A stretch of 64,000 nucleotides of DNA from Mucilaginibacter sp. MD40 (GTDB taxonomy: Bacteria > Bacteroidota > Bacteroidia > Sphingobacteriales > Sphingobacteriaceae): assembly GCF_002288635.1 (NCBI RefSeq), contig NZ_NRSW01000001.1, forward strand, positions 2,623,852-2,687,851, given 5' to 3'. The notes beneath the pieces are model-generated. The model saw nothing but the letters and a program-made list of their open reading frames with translations. It made no database searches and was not told where the DNA came from. Below, piece by piece: positions 25,767 through 34,227 of this stretch. The position numbers and the translations under genes were made by a program. How positions within the stretch are numbered: position 1 is the first letter of the stretch; each line of letters begins with the position of its first letter.

Positions 25767-28133
25767 TTATTTTAAATACGCGTAAGTGATCCCGTCGCCA
25801 CCCCTGTCAGGGTGTTCATCCTCCAACCGATCAACCTGATCATACTTTTTCAGATACTGTCGTATCATCTTACGCAATATGCCATCACCTTTCCCATGCA
25901 GGATCTTAAGGTTATTAAATCCCATCATCAAAGCACGGTCAAACAACTTTTCTATTGCATGCAGTGCATCTTCGGTACGCATGCCACGCACATCAATTTC
26001 GGGACTGAAGCTGGCCATGTCGCCGGTTTGCATGCTACCGCTGCTTTTACGTAGTTCTTTAGGTACTGATGAGCGCGAAACCTTTTCAACACGTTTCTTT
26101 TTCACTACCGTACGCAGCTCGCCCATGGCAATTACCACATTGTCCTTTATTAATTCAAGCACCTGGCCGGTGGTATCCGCATCAATCAGCTTAACCCAAT
26201 CACCGGCTTTTATTTCCTCATTTACCTGCCCTGCCTGTTTAATGGGTTCGGCCTTTACGGTATTTTTCTTTACCTCATTATTAAGGTTCTCACGTAACGC
26301 GCGGGTAACATCCTTATCAGCATTGCTGCTTTTTATTTCAGCAATAGTATTTTCAACCAGCTTATTAGCGTTTAGGATAATATTTTTTGCTTCCTGTTTA
26401 GCCTCGCGCAAAAGGTTTTTCCTGTTCTCGTCTAAAAATGATTTTAACTCCTCATTTTCGGCAAACAGGGCATTCACGCGGCGTTGTTGCTTATCCAAAC
26501 GCTGTTTGGTTTCCAATATTTCCTTTTTATCGCGCTCAAGATCTACCAGCAGGCTATCTACCTTTTTTTGTCCGGCGCTTATTTTGCTTTGTGCCAGGCT
26601 AAGTACATGTTGCGGTAAGCCTATCTTTTGTGCTATCTCAAAAGCGTATGAACTGCCGGGTTTACCCACCTCAAGCATGTAAAGCGGTTTCATTTCGGTA
26701 TTATTAAACAGCATTGATGCGTTTTCAATACCCTCGGTGTTACTGGCAAATATTTTTAGGTTAGAATAATGCGTAGTGACCATGCCACGTACTTTTTTGT
26801 GATTGAGAGCCTCCAATACCGCTTCCGCGATAGGCCCACCAAATTGAGGATCGGTACCTGTACCAAATTCATCAATAAGTATGAGCGTTTTGCCATTGGC
26901 ATCCTCAACAAACTTCTTCATTTTGGATAAGTGGGCACTGTAGGTACTTAGATCGCTCTCTATTGACTGGTCGTCCCCAATATCAACAAACAACTGCTTA
27001 AATACGCCCGCGATGCTATCAGCCCCTGCCGGTATTAATAAGCCGGCCTGTACCATCATTTGCAGCAAGCCTACCGTTTTCATACAAACGGATTTGCCAC
27101 CCGCGTTAGGCCCCGAAACAACAATAATGCGTGTATGGTCATCAATATGCACGTTTAGCGGCACTACCGATTTATGCTCCTTTTTAAAATTCAGGAATAA
27201 CAAAGGGTGTCGGGCATTAAAAAGCCTAAATTTGGCTTCATTTACCAGTTTGGGCATTTCTGCTTCAATTTCAATGGCAAACAATGCTTTTGCCCTTACA
27301 AAATCGAGCTTGGTGAGCAAACCATGGTATGACAGCAGCAGTGGCACGTAAGGCCTTAGCTCATCCGTTAAAGCCGTTAATATTTTAATGATTTCTCTGC
27401 GACGCTCGAACTCCAGGTCGCGTATGAGATTATTCAGAGAGAAAACTTCTTCAGGCTCCATGTAAACCGTTTGCCCCGAAGCGGATTCGTCATGGATGAA
27501 CCCTTTTAACTTACGCTTATTTTCTGCCAGTAAAGGAATACACAAGCGCCCATCGCGTACGGTAAGCGATCCGTCGGCTGTCCAGTTATTTGCGGATGCC
27601 TGTTTAAATATATGATCTATCCTTTTACGTGCATCCTGTTCTGCCCGTGCTATTCCAGTAGTAATATCCATTAGTTCGCGCGAGGCATTGTTACGCATTT
27701 TGCCTTTAGGATCAATCACCTGGTCAATCTTACGCAAAATGGCTTTTTCTATTGGCAAGTGCTCAAACAAGGCTTCCAGGTTTGGGTAAACGCCTACCCG
27801 CTCATTAAAATAAGCTATCACCGCGAAAACAGTAGTAAGCGATGCATTTACCTGAAAAAATTCCTCCTCAGATAAAAACGTACCTTCTATTTTGGCTTTA
27901 TTAGCCAGTGTTTTTATATCATAAAAGTGGTTGATGGGCAGCGCCTCATCATTTTGCAGGATATTTTTAAATTCATTGGCCTGGTTAAGGAATTTAAGGA
28001 TCAGGTCATAATTGGTCATCACCTGTATCTTATTTACCATTTCCTGGCCCATAATACTCAGGCAGTGCGCCTTAATTAATTCCTTTATTTCGTTAAAGCC
28101 AAGTTTATCTGCACTATTGGGGGGGTAAAGCAT
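25767..28133 (-). CDS. mutS2: MutS2 family ATPase with Smr nuclease domain
   Basis: 788-residue cytoplasmic protein. The MutS core has LTVRDGRLCIPL and HDESASGQTVYMEP, the Walker A loop GPNAGGKS at 341-348, and Walker B TLILIDEFGTGTDP. A coiled coil and then a C-terminal Smr domain (EIDVRGMRTEDALHAI, LKILHGKGDGILR) follow. MutS2 lacks the mismatch-recognition domain and acts on branched DNA or, in some species, collided ribosomes. Its start overlaps the end of the upstream DUF4296 gene by 20 bp, indicating coupling. A 267-codon antisense frame inside it is a shadow. Confidence 0.95.
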   Translation of the reverse strand: MLYPPNSADKLGFNEIKELIKAHCLSIMGQEMVNKIQVMTNYDLILKFLNQANEFKNILQNDEALPINHFYDIKTLANKAKIEGTFLSEEEFFQVNASLTTVFAVIAYFNERVGVYPNLEALFEHLPIEKAILRKIDQVIDPKGKMRNNASRELMDITTGIARAEQDARKRIDHIFKQASANNWTADGSLTVRDGRLCIPLLAENKRKLKGFIHDESASGQTVYMEPEEVFSLNNLIRDLEFERRREIIKILTALTDELRPYVPLLLSYHGLLTKLDFVRAKALFAIEIEAEMPKLVNEAKFRLFNARHPLLFLNFKKEHKSVVPLNVHIDDHTRIIVVSGPNAGGKSVCMKTVGLLQMMVQAGLLIPAGADSIAGVFKQLFVDIGDDQSIESDLSTYSAHLSKMKKFVEDANGKTLILIDEFGTGTDPQFGGPIAEAVLEALNHKKVRGMVTTHYSNLKIFASNTEGIENASMLFNNTEMKPLYMLEVGKPGSSYAFEIAQKIGLPQHVLSLAQSKISAGQKKVDSLLVDLERDKKEILETKQRLDKQQRRVNALFAENEELKSFLDENRKNLLREAKQEAKNIILNANKLVENTIAEIKSSNADKDVTRALRENLNNEVKKNTVKAEPIKQAGQVNEEIKAGDWVKLIDADTTGQVLELIKDNVVIAMGELRTVVKKKRVEKVSRSSVPKELRKSSGSMQTGDMASFSPEIDVRGMRTEDALHAIEKLFDRALMMGFNNLKILHGKGDGILRKMIRQYLKKYDQVDRLEDEHPDRGGDGITYAYLK

Positions 28134-28485
28134 TCTTCTGTATTGGTTTTTTGTTTATGGAGTCGAGCTTGGCTTTTAGTGCTTTGCTTACCCCATCATA
28201 TATCGCCTGTATCTTTTCAGGCTGCAGCGCATAGTAGCGATAGCTTTTTTTGAACTGGTCTTCGCTAACGTGGTAGTTCTTAAATAGTGTAACGTATTTT
28301 TCCCGACCATACTTATATAGGCTATCGTTAACGGGTGTAATGGTATATAATTCGCCGTCAGCGATATGAAGATCGGTCAGCAGCCTTACCATTTTTTTTT
28401 CTTCAATGGTATTGGGTGGCGGCCCTTCCTGTTTACAGGCGGCAAATAGCAATACTGAAAAAAACAAGCTTAGATATTTTTGCAT
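28114..28485 (-). CDS. DUF4296 lipoprotein
   Basis: 123-residue lipoprotein. The start at MQKYLSLFFSVLLFAACKQ gives a lipobox (LFAAC), so it should be anchored in the membrane facing the periplasm. The body has DLHIADGELYTI and YHVSEDQFKKSYRYYALQPE, characteristic of DUF4296, a Bacteroidota family of unknown function. A TAAATTTG -7 element at 28513-28520 covers the longer in-frame start and supports this one. It overlaps mutS2 downstream by 20 bp. Confidence 0.85.
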   Translation of the reverse strand: MQKYLSLFFSVLLFAACKQEGPPPNTIEEKKMVRLLTDLHIADGELYTITPVNDSLYKYGREKYVTLFKNYHVSEDQFKKSYRYYALQPEKIQAIYDGVSKALKAKLDSINKKPIQKNALPPQ

Positions 28486-28512
28486 TCTGTAATTTAGCGG
28501 CGTTTTAAACAA

Positions 28513-28543
28513 CAAATTTACGGATAAATGAGCATAGCCAATA
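28513..28543 (-). promoter_or_regulatory. Promoter for DUF4296-mutS2
   Basis: On the minus strand, TTG followed after 18 bases by TAAATTTG (28520-28513) matches the Bacteroidota -33/-7 pattern. It would give a 5' leader of about 25 bases before the DUF4296 ATG. It overlaps the first codons of the divergent YggS gene. Confidence 0.55.
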
Positions 28544-29208
28544 ATATCAGTAACCTAAAAAAAGAAACCGAACCTATAGGTGTAGCCTTGCTTGCGGTAT
28601 CAAAAACCAAACCCGCGACCGACCTCCAGGAAGCATACGATGCAGGGCAGCGTTTGTTTGGCGAGAACACGGTGCAGGAACTGGTTGAAAAGCAAGAGCA
28701 ATTGCCAAAAGATATTGAGTGGCACCTGATAGGGCATTTGCAAACCAACAAGGTGAAGTATATTGCCCCGTTTATCAGTATGATACAATCTGTTGATAGC
28801 CTTAAGCTATTACAGGAAATTAATAAACATGCTGCAAAAAATAACCGTATTATTGATTGCCTGCTGCAAATTTACATAGCCGATGAGGAAACTAAATACG
28901 GACTTGGCTTTGATGAAGCGATAGAACTGTTAAGAAGCGAAGAATACACAACCTTGAAAAATATACGTATACGTGGTTTAATGGGCATTGCCACTAACAC
29001 CGATAGCGAAAAGCAGATAAAAGAGGAGTACTACGAGCTTAAGACGTTTTTTGATGGCGTAAAGGTTAGCTTCTTTAGAAAAGAGGTTTCTTTTGATATA
29101 CTATCCATGGGCATGTCATCAGATTATAAAGTAGCGATAGCACAAGGCAGTAATATGATACGTTTAGGAAGTACTATTTTTGGCAGCCGACCTAAGAAAA
29201 CTGCTTAA
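28528..29208 (+). CDS. YggS family PLP-binding protein
   Basis: 226-residue cytoplasmic protein with the fold of the alanine racemase N-terminal barrel. Signatures are LLAVSKTKP (the PLP lysine), GENTVQELVEK, WHLIGHLQTNKVKY, MGIATNTD and LSMGMSSDYKVAIAQGSNMIRLGSTIFG. YggS/PLPHP proteins carry pyridoxal phosphate and influence vitamin B6 and amino-acid homeostasis without known enzymatic turnover. Divergent from DUF4296-mutS2. Confidence 0.94.
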   Translation: MSIANNISNLKKETEPIGVALLAVSKTKPATDLQEAYDAGQRLFGENTVQELVEKQEQLPKDIEWHLIGHLQTNKVKYIAPFISMIQSVDSLKLLQEINKHAAKNNRIIDCLLQIYIADEETKYGLGFDEAIELLRSEEYTTLKNIRIRGLMGIATNTDSEKQIKEEYYELKTFFDGVKVSFFRKEVSFDILSMGMSSDYKVAIAQGSNMIRLGSTIFGSRPKKTA

Positions 29209-29237
29209 ACCTTTTACAAATTATTTACCCGTTTCTT

Positions 29238-29711
29238 ATGAGCGACCATTTTTATATTCGCATAGCTACCAAGGCAGATTGCCCCCGTTTAATGGAACTA
29301 ATACGGGAACTAGCCTTATTTGAGCGCGCACCCGAGCAAGTAACCGTTACGCTTGAGGAGTTTGAAGAAGCGGGATTTGGCAAAAAACCTGTCTGGAAAG
29401 CATTTGTAGTTGAAACACATGGCGTGGTTGTTGCGTTTGCATTGTACTATGTGCGCTACTCTACCTGGAAAGGTAGCCGCCTTTATCTGGAAGATCTTAT
29501 TGTTACAGAGGAGTTTAGAGGTAAAGGCATAGGTAAAATGCTTTTTGACCGCCTTTTTCAGGAGGTTAGGGAGCTTGGATTTAGCGGCATGGTTTGGCAG
29601 GTACTCGACTGGAACGAGCCGGCCATTAACTTTTATAAAAAATATGGCGCTGATCTTGATTCCGGATGGATCAACGCGTCGTTATCAAAAGAACAAGTTG
29701 CCAACTTATGA
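29238..29711 (+). CDS. GNAT family N-acetyltransferase
   Basis: 157-residue cytoplasmic acetyltransferase. It begins IRIATKADCPRLMELIRELA. The acetyl-CoA binding loop is VTEEFRGKGIGKMLFDRL and the segment WNEPAINFYKKYGADL follows, as in spermidine/diamine acetyltransferase-like proteins. The acceptor substrate is not determined. The stop overlaps the start of the next gene in ATGA, so translation is coupled. Confidence 0.9.
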   Translation: MSDHFYIRIATKADCPRLMELIRELALFERAPEQVTVTLEEFEEAGFGKKPVWKAFVVETHGVVVAFALYYVRYSTWKGSRLYLEDLIVTEEFRGKGIGKMLFDRLFQEVRELGFSGMVWQVLDWNEPAINFYKKYGADLDSGWINASLSKEQVANL

Positions 29712-30517
29712 AAAACATCTTCACGTTTACCTTTCTGTCAGTAGTGTTGTTAAGCGCCTGCCAGTTTACCACGCCTACTAACAAACAATCACACGACATT
29801 TTTAATGATACGCTGGTTTACCAGTACCAAGCCCTGCATGAACGGGCTACAGATTGTGGCAATAAACCCGATAGTAGCTGCACAGCGGTTAACATTAAAT
29901 ATCCGGTATTTAAGGATGCCCGTATGTTAAATGATACCATTACTAAAAGGCTTACCCAAATGTTTTTAATGGATGATAAAATGCCTGATACCAGTGTGAC
30001 CGCGATGGCAAAAAAATTCATACAAGCATACGACGACTTTAAAAAGAACGAACCTAAATCAGCCATATATTATACGCTTGATAGCTACGCCAAAGTATTA
30101 TTACAAGACTCTGCCCTGGTTACTTTGGAATGTGGCGGATATACTTTCCAAGGTGGCGCACATGGCGCAAGCTACACCGGTTTTATAAACTGGAACCCTA
30201 AAGTAGGTAAGAACATAAATTTAAATGATATTATTGCCGAGGGCAAATACAACGAGTTAACTAAGGTAGCGGAAGGGATATTTCGCAAAAATGAAAAACT
30301 TGCAGATACCGCCTCACTGGCTCGTGATTATTTTTTTAAGGATAATAAATTCGCGTTGAATAATAATTTCTCAGTAACCCCAACCGGTTTAAGATTTATC
30401 TACAACCAATATGAGATAAAGCCGTATGCCGCCGGTAAAACCGAGTTACTTATTCCCTATTCATCAATTAAAAATATTTTGCGGCCAAATACCGCTGTTA
30501 GTCAATTTGTAAAATAA
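29708..30517 (+). CDS. DUF3298/DUF4163-type lipoprotein (RsiV-like)
   Basis: 269-residue lipoprotein (start MKNIFTFTFLSVVLLSACQF; lipobox LSAC). An N-terminal segment like DUF4163 (INIKYPVFKD-like NIKYPVFKDARMLND) precedes a DUF3298 segment with ECGGYTFQGGAHGASYT and a C-terminal YEIKPYAAGKTELLIPYS. Related domains occur in lysozyme-binding anti-sigma factors and in free periplasmic lipoproteins; here no sigma factor is near. ATGA overlap with the acetyltransferase upstream; aspartate kinase starts at the base after its stop. Confidence 0.85.
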   Translation: MKNIFTFTFLSVVLLSACQFTTPTNKQSHDIFNDTLVYQYQALHERATDCGNKPDSSCTAVNIKYPVFKDARMLNDTITKRLTQMFLMDDKMPDTSVTAMAKKFIQAYDDFKKNEPKSAIYYTLDSYAKVLLQDSALVTLECGGYTFQGGAHGASYTGFINWNPKVGKNINLNDIIAEGKYNELTKVAEGIFRKNEKLADTASLARDYFFKDNKFALNNNFSVTPTGLRFIYNQYEIKPYAAGKTELLIPYSSIKNILRPNTAVSQFVK

Positions 30518-31774
30518 ATGCTTGTATTTAAGTTCGGTGGTGCTTCGGTTAAAGATGCACCGGGTGTTATTAATCTCGGTAAAGTAGTTAATAACTATAA
30601 CGGTAAACAGATCCTGATAGTGGTTTCTGCAATGGGTAAAACCACCAATGCCCTTGAAAAACTTACACAGGCTTATGTAAATGGCAGCGACGAACTTCAT
30701 GACATATTTGATGGCATAAAAAATTATCACTACGGCTTAATGCACGAGCTATTTGGCGATAATCACCCCGTATTTGATGATGTGGCCAACACATTTGTGG
30801 AGATTGACTGGATGATTGAGGATGAGCCGCATGATGATTACGACTTTATTTACGACCAGATAGTTTCCGTAGGTGAATTAGTATCAACACGTATTGTAGC
30901 TGCATGGTTAAATCATAATACTGTAGCGTGTAAATGGGTTGACGCACGTGGGTACATACACACCGACAATACTTACAGGGAAGGCAATGTTGACTGGGAT
31001 AAGACAAAAGCGAGCATCCAGAAAGACATCCCTGCGCTGTTAGAAAAAAGTATAGTGATCACCCAAGGCTTTATAGGTGGCACGTCTGAAAATTTCACCA
31101 CTACGCTCGGCCGTGAAGGATCTGATTATACAGCTTCTATTTTTGCGGCCTGCCTGGGCGCCGAGTCGGTAACAACCTGGAAAGATGTTCCCGGTATTTT
31201 AAATGCCGACCCAAAACTGTTTACAGATACCATTAAGTTTGAAGAACTGTCCTACCAGGAAGCTATCGAGATGACTTATTACGGAGCAAGCGTAATACAC
31301 CCTAAAACTATTAAGCCCCTGCAAAACGCTAACATCCCTTTACTGGTTAAACCATTTACCAATCCTGACGCGCCGGGCACCATTATTAAACAAAACGCGA
31401 CGAATAACTTTACTCAGCCGGTAATAATTGTTAAAAATAATCAGGTACTATTATCTGTTTCTGCTAATGATTATTCTTTTATTACAGAAAGCCACTTAAG
31501 CGAAATTTTTGCCTGCTTCGCTAAATATCATGTGAAGATCAATATGATGCAAACCTCCGCATTAAGTTTCACAGCTTGTTTTGACTACACAGCCGATCGT
31601 TTTGATAAACTTTTAGTAAGTCTAAAAGAAAATTATAAAACGAAGTATAACAGTAAATTAAAGCTCGTTACCTTAAGGCATTATACGGATAAAAGCTTAG
31701 AAGAAATTGTTGGCGACAGCACAATTCTAATGAAACAAACCAGCCGTAATACCGCACAGATAGTTATTAAATAA
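30518..31774 (+). CDS. Aspartate kinase (monofunctional)
   Basis: 418-residue cytoplasmic enzyme phosphorylating L-aspartate, the first step toward lysine, threonine and methionine. KFGGASV at the N-terminus is the nucleotide-binding motif (Ala in place of the usual Thr). TTLGREGSDYTASIFA and GVLNADP-like PGILNADPKLF are conserved, and ACT-type regulatory sequence fills the C-terminal ~120 residues. No fused homoserine dehydrogenase. The ATG abuts the stop of the lipoprotein gene, so the three genes form an operon. It overlaps the convergent DUF92 gene by 8 bp. Confidence 0.92.
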   Translation: MLVFKFGGASVKDAPGVINLGKVVNNYNGKQILIVVSAMGKTTNALEKLTQAYVNGSDELHDIFDGIKNYHYGLMHELFGDNHPVFDDVANTFVEIDWMIEDEPHDDYDFIYDQIVSVGELVSTRIVAAWLNHNTVACKWVDARGYIHTDNTYREGNVDWDKTKASIQKDIPALLEKSIVITQGFIGGTSENFTTTLGREGSDYTASIFAACLGAESVTTWKDVPGILNADPKLFTDTIKFEELSYQEAIEMTYYGASVIHPKTIKPLQNANIPLLVKPFTNPDAPGTIIKQNATNNFTQPVIIVKNNQVLLSVSANDYSFITESHLSEIFACFAKYHVKINMMQTSALSFTACFDYTADRFDKLLVSLKENYKTKYNSKLKLVTLRHYTDKSLEEIVGDSTILMKQTSRNTAQIVIK

Positions 31775-32492
31775 ATAGGCTTTGCAGCAGCCATGCTATA
31801 ATGGCTGCTGCAAACGTATTCATTACATTAACCGTGTTATTACCAATATAACCGCGACGCTCAAGAGTAGCACCCAGAACTGAATCAACTATATTCCCCA
31901 AGGTACCGGTGGCAAGAATTATCACCACTGCTTTATATCCTAAAGCAGTGTTATTTATTTGTACGATCAATGCAATAATTGCTGCACCCGATATACCGAT
32001 CATTGAGCCTTCGAAGCTTACAACGCCGTCTCGCCCCCTTACGTCGGGTTTTAGTGTAATGATGTTGTAAAACCTCCTGCCATATACTGAGCCAAGTTCT
32101 GAGGATAATGTATCTGCCGTAGCCGACGCTAAGGAAGCAGCGAGCATTAAATATAAATACAGCGCGTTTGAAGGCGAGAGCCATGCCAGCGCTCCGCATA
32201 TTGCAGCTATACCGCCGTTGGCTAATACTTGCCAGGCATCGCGTGTTGTTTGCTCGCCGGGCATGCTAAATTTCTGTTTCTCTTGCCTTCTGTGGCTGGT
32301 AGCCAAAGTTGATAATATAAAAAATGCAGCTAACTGCGTTAACCCTGCATATCCGGTACCTGCAAATATCAACATAGCCACTATTGCACCTATTATAGCG
32401 CCCCAGGCAGTAAGTTTGCCCAATATATAGCTTAAAAACGCCGCTAATGCTATAGAAAATATGGTTATGCTATACCCGATCATGTTTCGCAA
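31767..32492 (-). CDS. DUF92 family integral membrane protein
   Basis: 241-residue polytopic membrane protein with about six helices and the DUF92 signatures LAAFFILSTLATSHRR, SATADTLSSELGSVYGRR and GTLGNIVDSVLGATLERRG. Plant relatives (VTE6) phosphorylate phytyl phosphate and archaeal relatives take part in prenol metabolism. The bacterial role is undefined. It is convergent with aspartate kinase and overlaps its end by 8 bp. Confidence 0.87.
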   Translation of the reverse strand: MRNMIGYSITIFSIALAAFLSYILGKLTAWGAIIGAIVAMLIFAGTGYAGLTQLAAFFILSTLATSHRRQEKQKFSMPGEQTTRDAWQVLANGGIAAICGALAWLSPSNALYLYLMLAASLASATADTLSSELGSVYGRRFYNIITLKPDVRGRDGVVSFEGSMIGISGAAIIALIVQINNTALGYKAVVIILATGTLGNIVDSVLGATLERRGYIGNNTVNVMNTFAAAIIAWLLQSLFI

Positions 32493-32589
32493 AACTAATT
32501 ATTACATACCATTTAATAGGATAATCCTTAGCCGTAATTGTGATAGGAAACAATAGTGATTTAATAAACTAAAATCTCTCTATAATAAA

Positions 32590-32597
32590 TATATTTG
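32590..32597 (+). promoter_or_regulatory. -7 element upstream of marC-like gene
   Basis: TATATTTG matches TAnnTTTG exactly and lies 27 bases before the ATG at 32625. It overlaps an alternative in-frame GTG at 32595, which speaks against that start. No clear TTG was found at the matching distance. Confidence 0.5.
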
Positions 32598-32624
32598 GTA
32601 GCCGCGCAACTATGCGCTTGTCAC

Positions 32625-33296
32625 ATGCCATCGTTCGAGTCGTTTATACATTTAGTATTTATGGGCATCATTGCCCTTTTTCCGGTAGTTAACCCTGTGG
32701 GGTCAGCATTTATTGTAAGCCCCTACTTTGAGCACCTTTCACGTGCCGAAAAGCGTAAGGCCGTAGGCCGCATAGCTTTTTATGGTTTTTGTATTTGCAC
32801 CGTAGCACTTTTTGCCGGCCATTGGATACTGGAGCTATTCGGTATTTCTATACCTGTAGTGCAGCTTGCCGGGGGTATTATGATTTGTAAAATAGGCTGG
32901 GAATTTCTGTCGTCTGATCAGGGATCAGATACAAACGATGAAGCTGTTGAAATAAAAACACCTATATCGGCCTATCAGCAGCTTACCCCTAAACTTTTTT
33001 ACCCTATTTCTTTTCCTATGACCACCGGCGCAGGTACCATATCAGTACTGTTTACTTTAAGCGCACATGGCGAAAAATTTGGAAGCAGGGAGTATTACAT
33101 TAATCTGCTGGCAGTAATGATTGCCATAATGGTCATGTGCGTTATGATCTACATTTTGTATCTGAACACCAAAACACTCATTAATTACCTGGGCAGTAAT
33201 GGCGAAAACATTGTTAACCGCATCTCGGCATTCCTTATTTTTTGCGTTGGTTTGCAGATAGCTATCTCAGGTCTTAGAGCTATATTTAAGTTTTAG
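32625..33296 (+). CDS. MarC family integral membrane protein
   Basis: 223-residue membrane protein with six helices and the MarC pattern: FMGIIALFPVVNPVGSAFIV near the N-terminus and SFPMTTGAGTISVLFTL in the second half, with RISAFLIFCVGLQIAI at the end. MarC proteins were once linked to antibiotic resistance, but that link has not held, and their function is unknown. Start at ATG 32625 is supported by a promoter element just upstream. It is a single-gene unit followed by tRNA-His. Confidence 0.9.
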   Translation: MPSFESFIHLVFMGIIALFPVVNPVGSAFIVSPYFEHLSRAEKRKAVGRIAFYGFCICTVALFAGHWILELFGISIPVVQLAGGIMICKIGWEFLSSDQGSDTNDEAVEIKTPISAYQQLTPKLFYPISFPMTTGAGTISVLFTLSAHGEKFGSREYYINLLAVMIAIMVMCVMIYILYLNTKTLINYLGSNGENIVNRISAFLIFCVGLQIAISGLRAIFKF

Positions 33297-33349
33297 CTTG
33301 GCACAACAACCTCATTTTGAGTGCCGGAGACGATATTTTTAAAAAATTA

Positions 33350-33379
33350 TTGCAAATAGCAGGCAAATTTCTATTTTTG
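33350..33379 (+). promoter_or_regulatory. Promoter of tRNA-His
   Basis: TTG at 33350-33352, 19-base spacer, TATTTTTG at 33372-33379: a full match to the Bacteroidota promoter pattern, ending 13 bases before the tRNA. Confidence 0.8.
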
Positions 33380-33392
33380 CATTCCCCAAAAC

Positions 33393-33467
33393 GGTAGGCA
33401 TAGCTCAGTTGGTTAGAGCACCAGATTGTGGTTCTGGGGGTCGTGGGTTCGAGCCCCATTGCTTACC
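33393..33467 (+). tRNA. tRNA-His(GTG)
   Basis: Acceptor stem GTAGGCA/TGCTTAC preceded by the extra G (33393) facing C73 (33467) that is characteristic of tRNA-His. Anticodon stem CCAGA/TCTGG with loop TTGTGGT (anticodon GTG). T arm GTGGG-TTCGAGC-CCCAT. Confidence 0.96.
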
Positions 33468-33468
33468 C

Positions 33469-33501
33469 AAAAGCCTCTCATGAAAATGAGGGGCTTTTTA
33501 T
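33469..33501. terminator. Terminator after tRNA-His
   Basis: AAAAGCCTCTCAT / ATGAGGGGCTTTTT hairpin with a short GAAA-type loop. It lies immediately after the tRNA and just before the stop of the convergent exonuclease gene, so it can serve both. Confidence 0.85.
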
Positions 33502-33504
33502 TTA

Positions 33505-34218
33505 TCATTCTACCACCGTTACGCATTCCTCTTCAATTAAACTCTCACCACGGTAACGGCGTATGAGTTGTGCTGTAGCCACAACATCTTTCTGGCAATA
33601 GGTGCAAATGCGTTCCAAAGCGTTCTCGACCCAATAAACATGGCCAACCTGGCTGCCATCAATATCGTCCTTAGGTGTAGGAATGTCAAATATAGCGGTG
33701 AGCAGATTTAAGGACGTATAGCTTTTATAATCGCCGAATTTCCATAGTTCCATAGTATCCAAATGCTGTATCTCCCACGGCTTTTTGCCCTGCATTTGCA
33801 AATGCGGCGGGAAAGGTATGCCGTGGATAAGCATCCGACGGCAGATGTACGGGAAATCAAACTCTTTACCGTTATGCGCACACAGGATAACGCTCAATGG
33901 TTGTCCGCTCAGCATCCGGGAAAAGTCCTGCAGCAACTTTTTCTCATCATGCCCGGCAAATGATTTTACCCTTAAACCCGGCCGCTTACCGCTACTGTTG
34001 ATGAAAATACCTACGGATATACAAACTATTTTGCCAAACTCAGCCCAGATACCTGCACGTTCGTAAAACTCCTCGGCCGTGGCCTCGCCTCGCATATTGC
34101 GCGTTTTGTGCGACCAAAGCTCCTGCAAAATTTCGGGCATATCCGTATATAAAGGATATTGTGGAACCGTTTCAATATCCAGCACCATCAGGTTTCCAAG
34201 GTCGTATTGTTCAAGCAT
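33505..34218 (-). CDS. PolB-type 3'-5' exonuclease-like protein
   Basis: 237-residue cytoplasmic protein with a DEDD/RNase H-like exonuclease fold: MVLDIETVPQ (metal-binding D and E), CAHNGKEFDFPYICRRML, and CQKDVVATAQLIRRY with the C-terminal Asp. This matches the stand-alone 'predicted 3'-5' exonuclease related to PolB' family. Substrate unknown. It lies 9 bp downstream of pbpC on the same strand. Confidence 0.87.
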   Translation of the reverse strand: MLEQYDLGNLMVLDIETVPQYPLYTDMPEILQELWSHKTRNMRGEATAEEFYERAGIWAEFGKIVCISVGIFINSSGKRPGLRVKSFAGHDEKKLLQDFSRMLSGQPLSVILCAHNGKEFDFPYICRRMLIHGIPFPPHLQMQGKKPWEIQHLDTMELWKFGDYKSYTSLNLLTAIFDIPTPKDDIDGSQVGHVYWVENALERICTYCQKDVVATAQLIRRYRGESLIEEECVTVVE

Positions 34219-34227
34219 GTTTCTAAT

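Noticed and set aside
25879..26682. 267-codon open frame on the plus strand
   Set aside because: It lies wholly antisense to the conserved mutS2 gene; composition (very Ser/Phe-rich) is that of a shadow of a helical coding strand.
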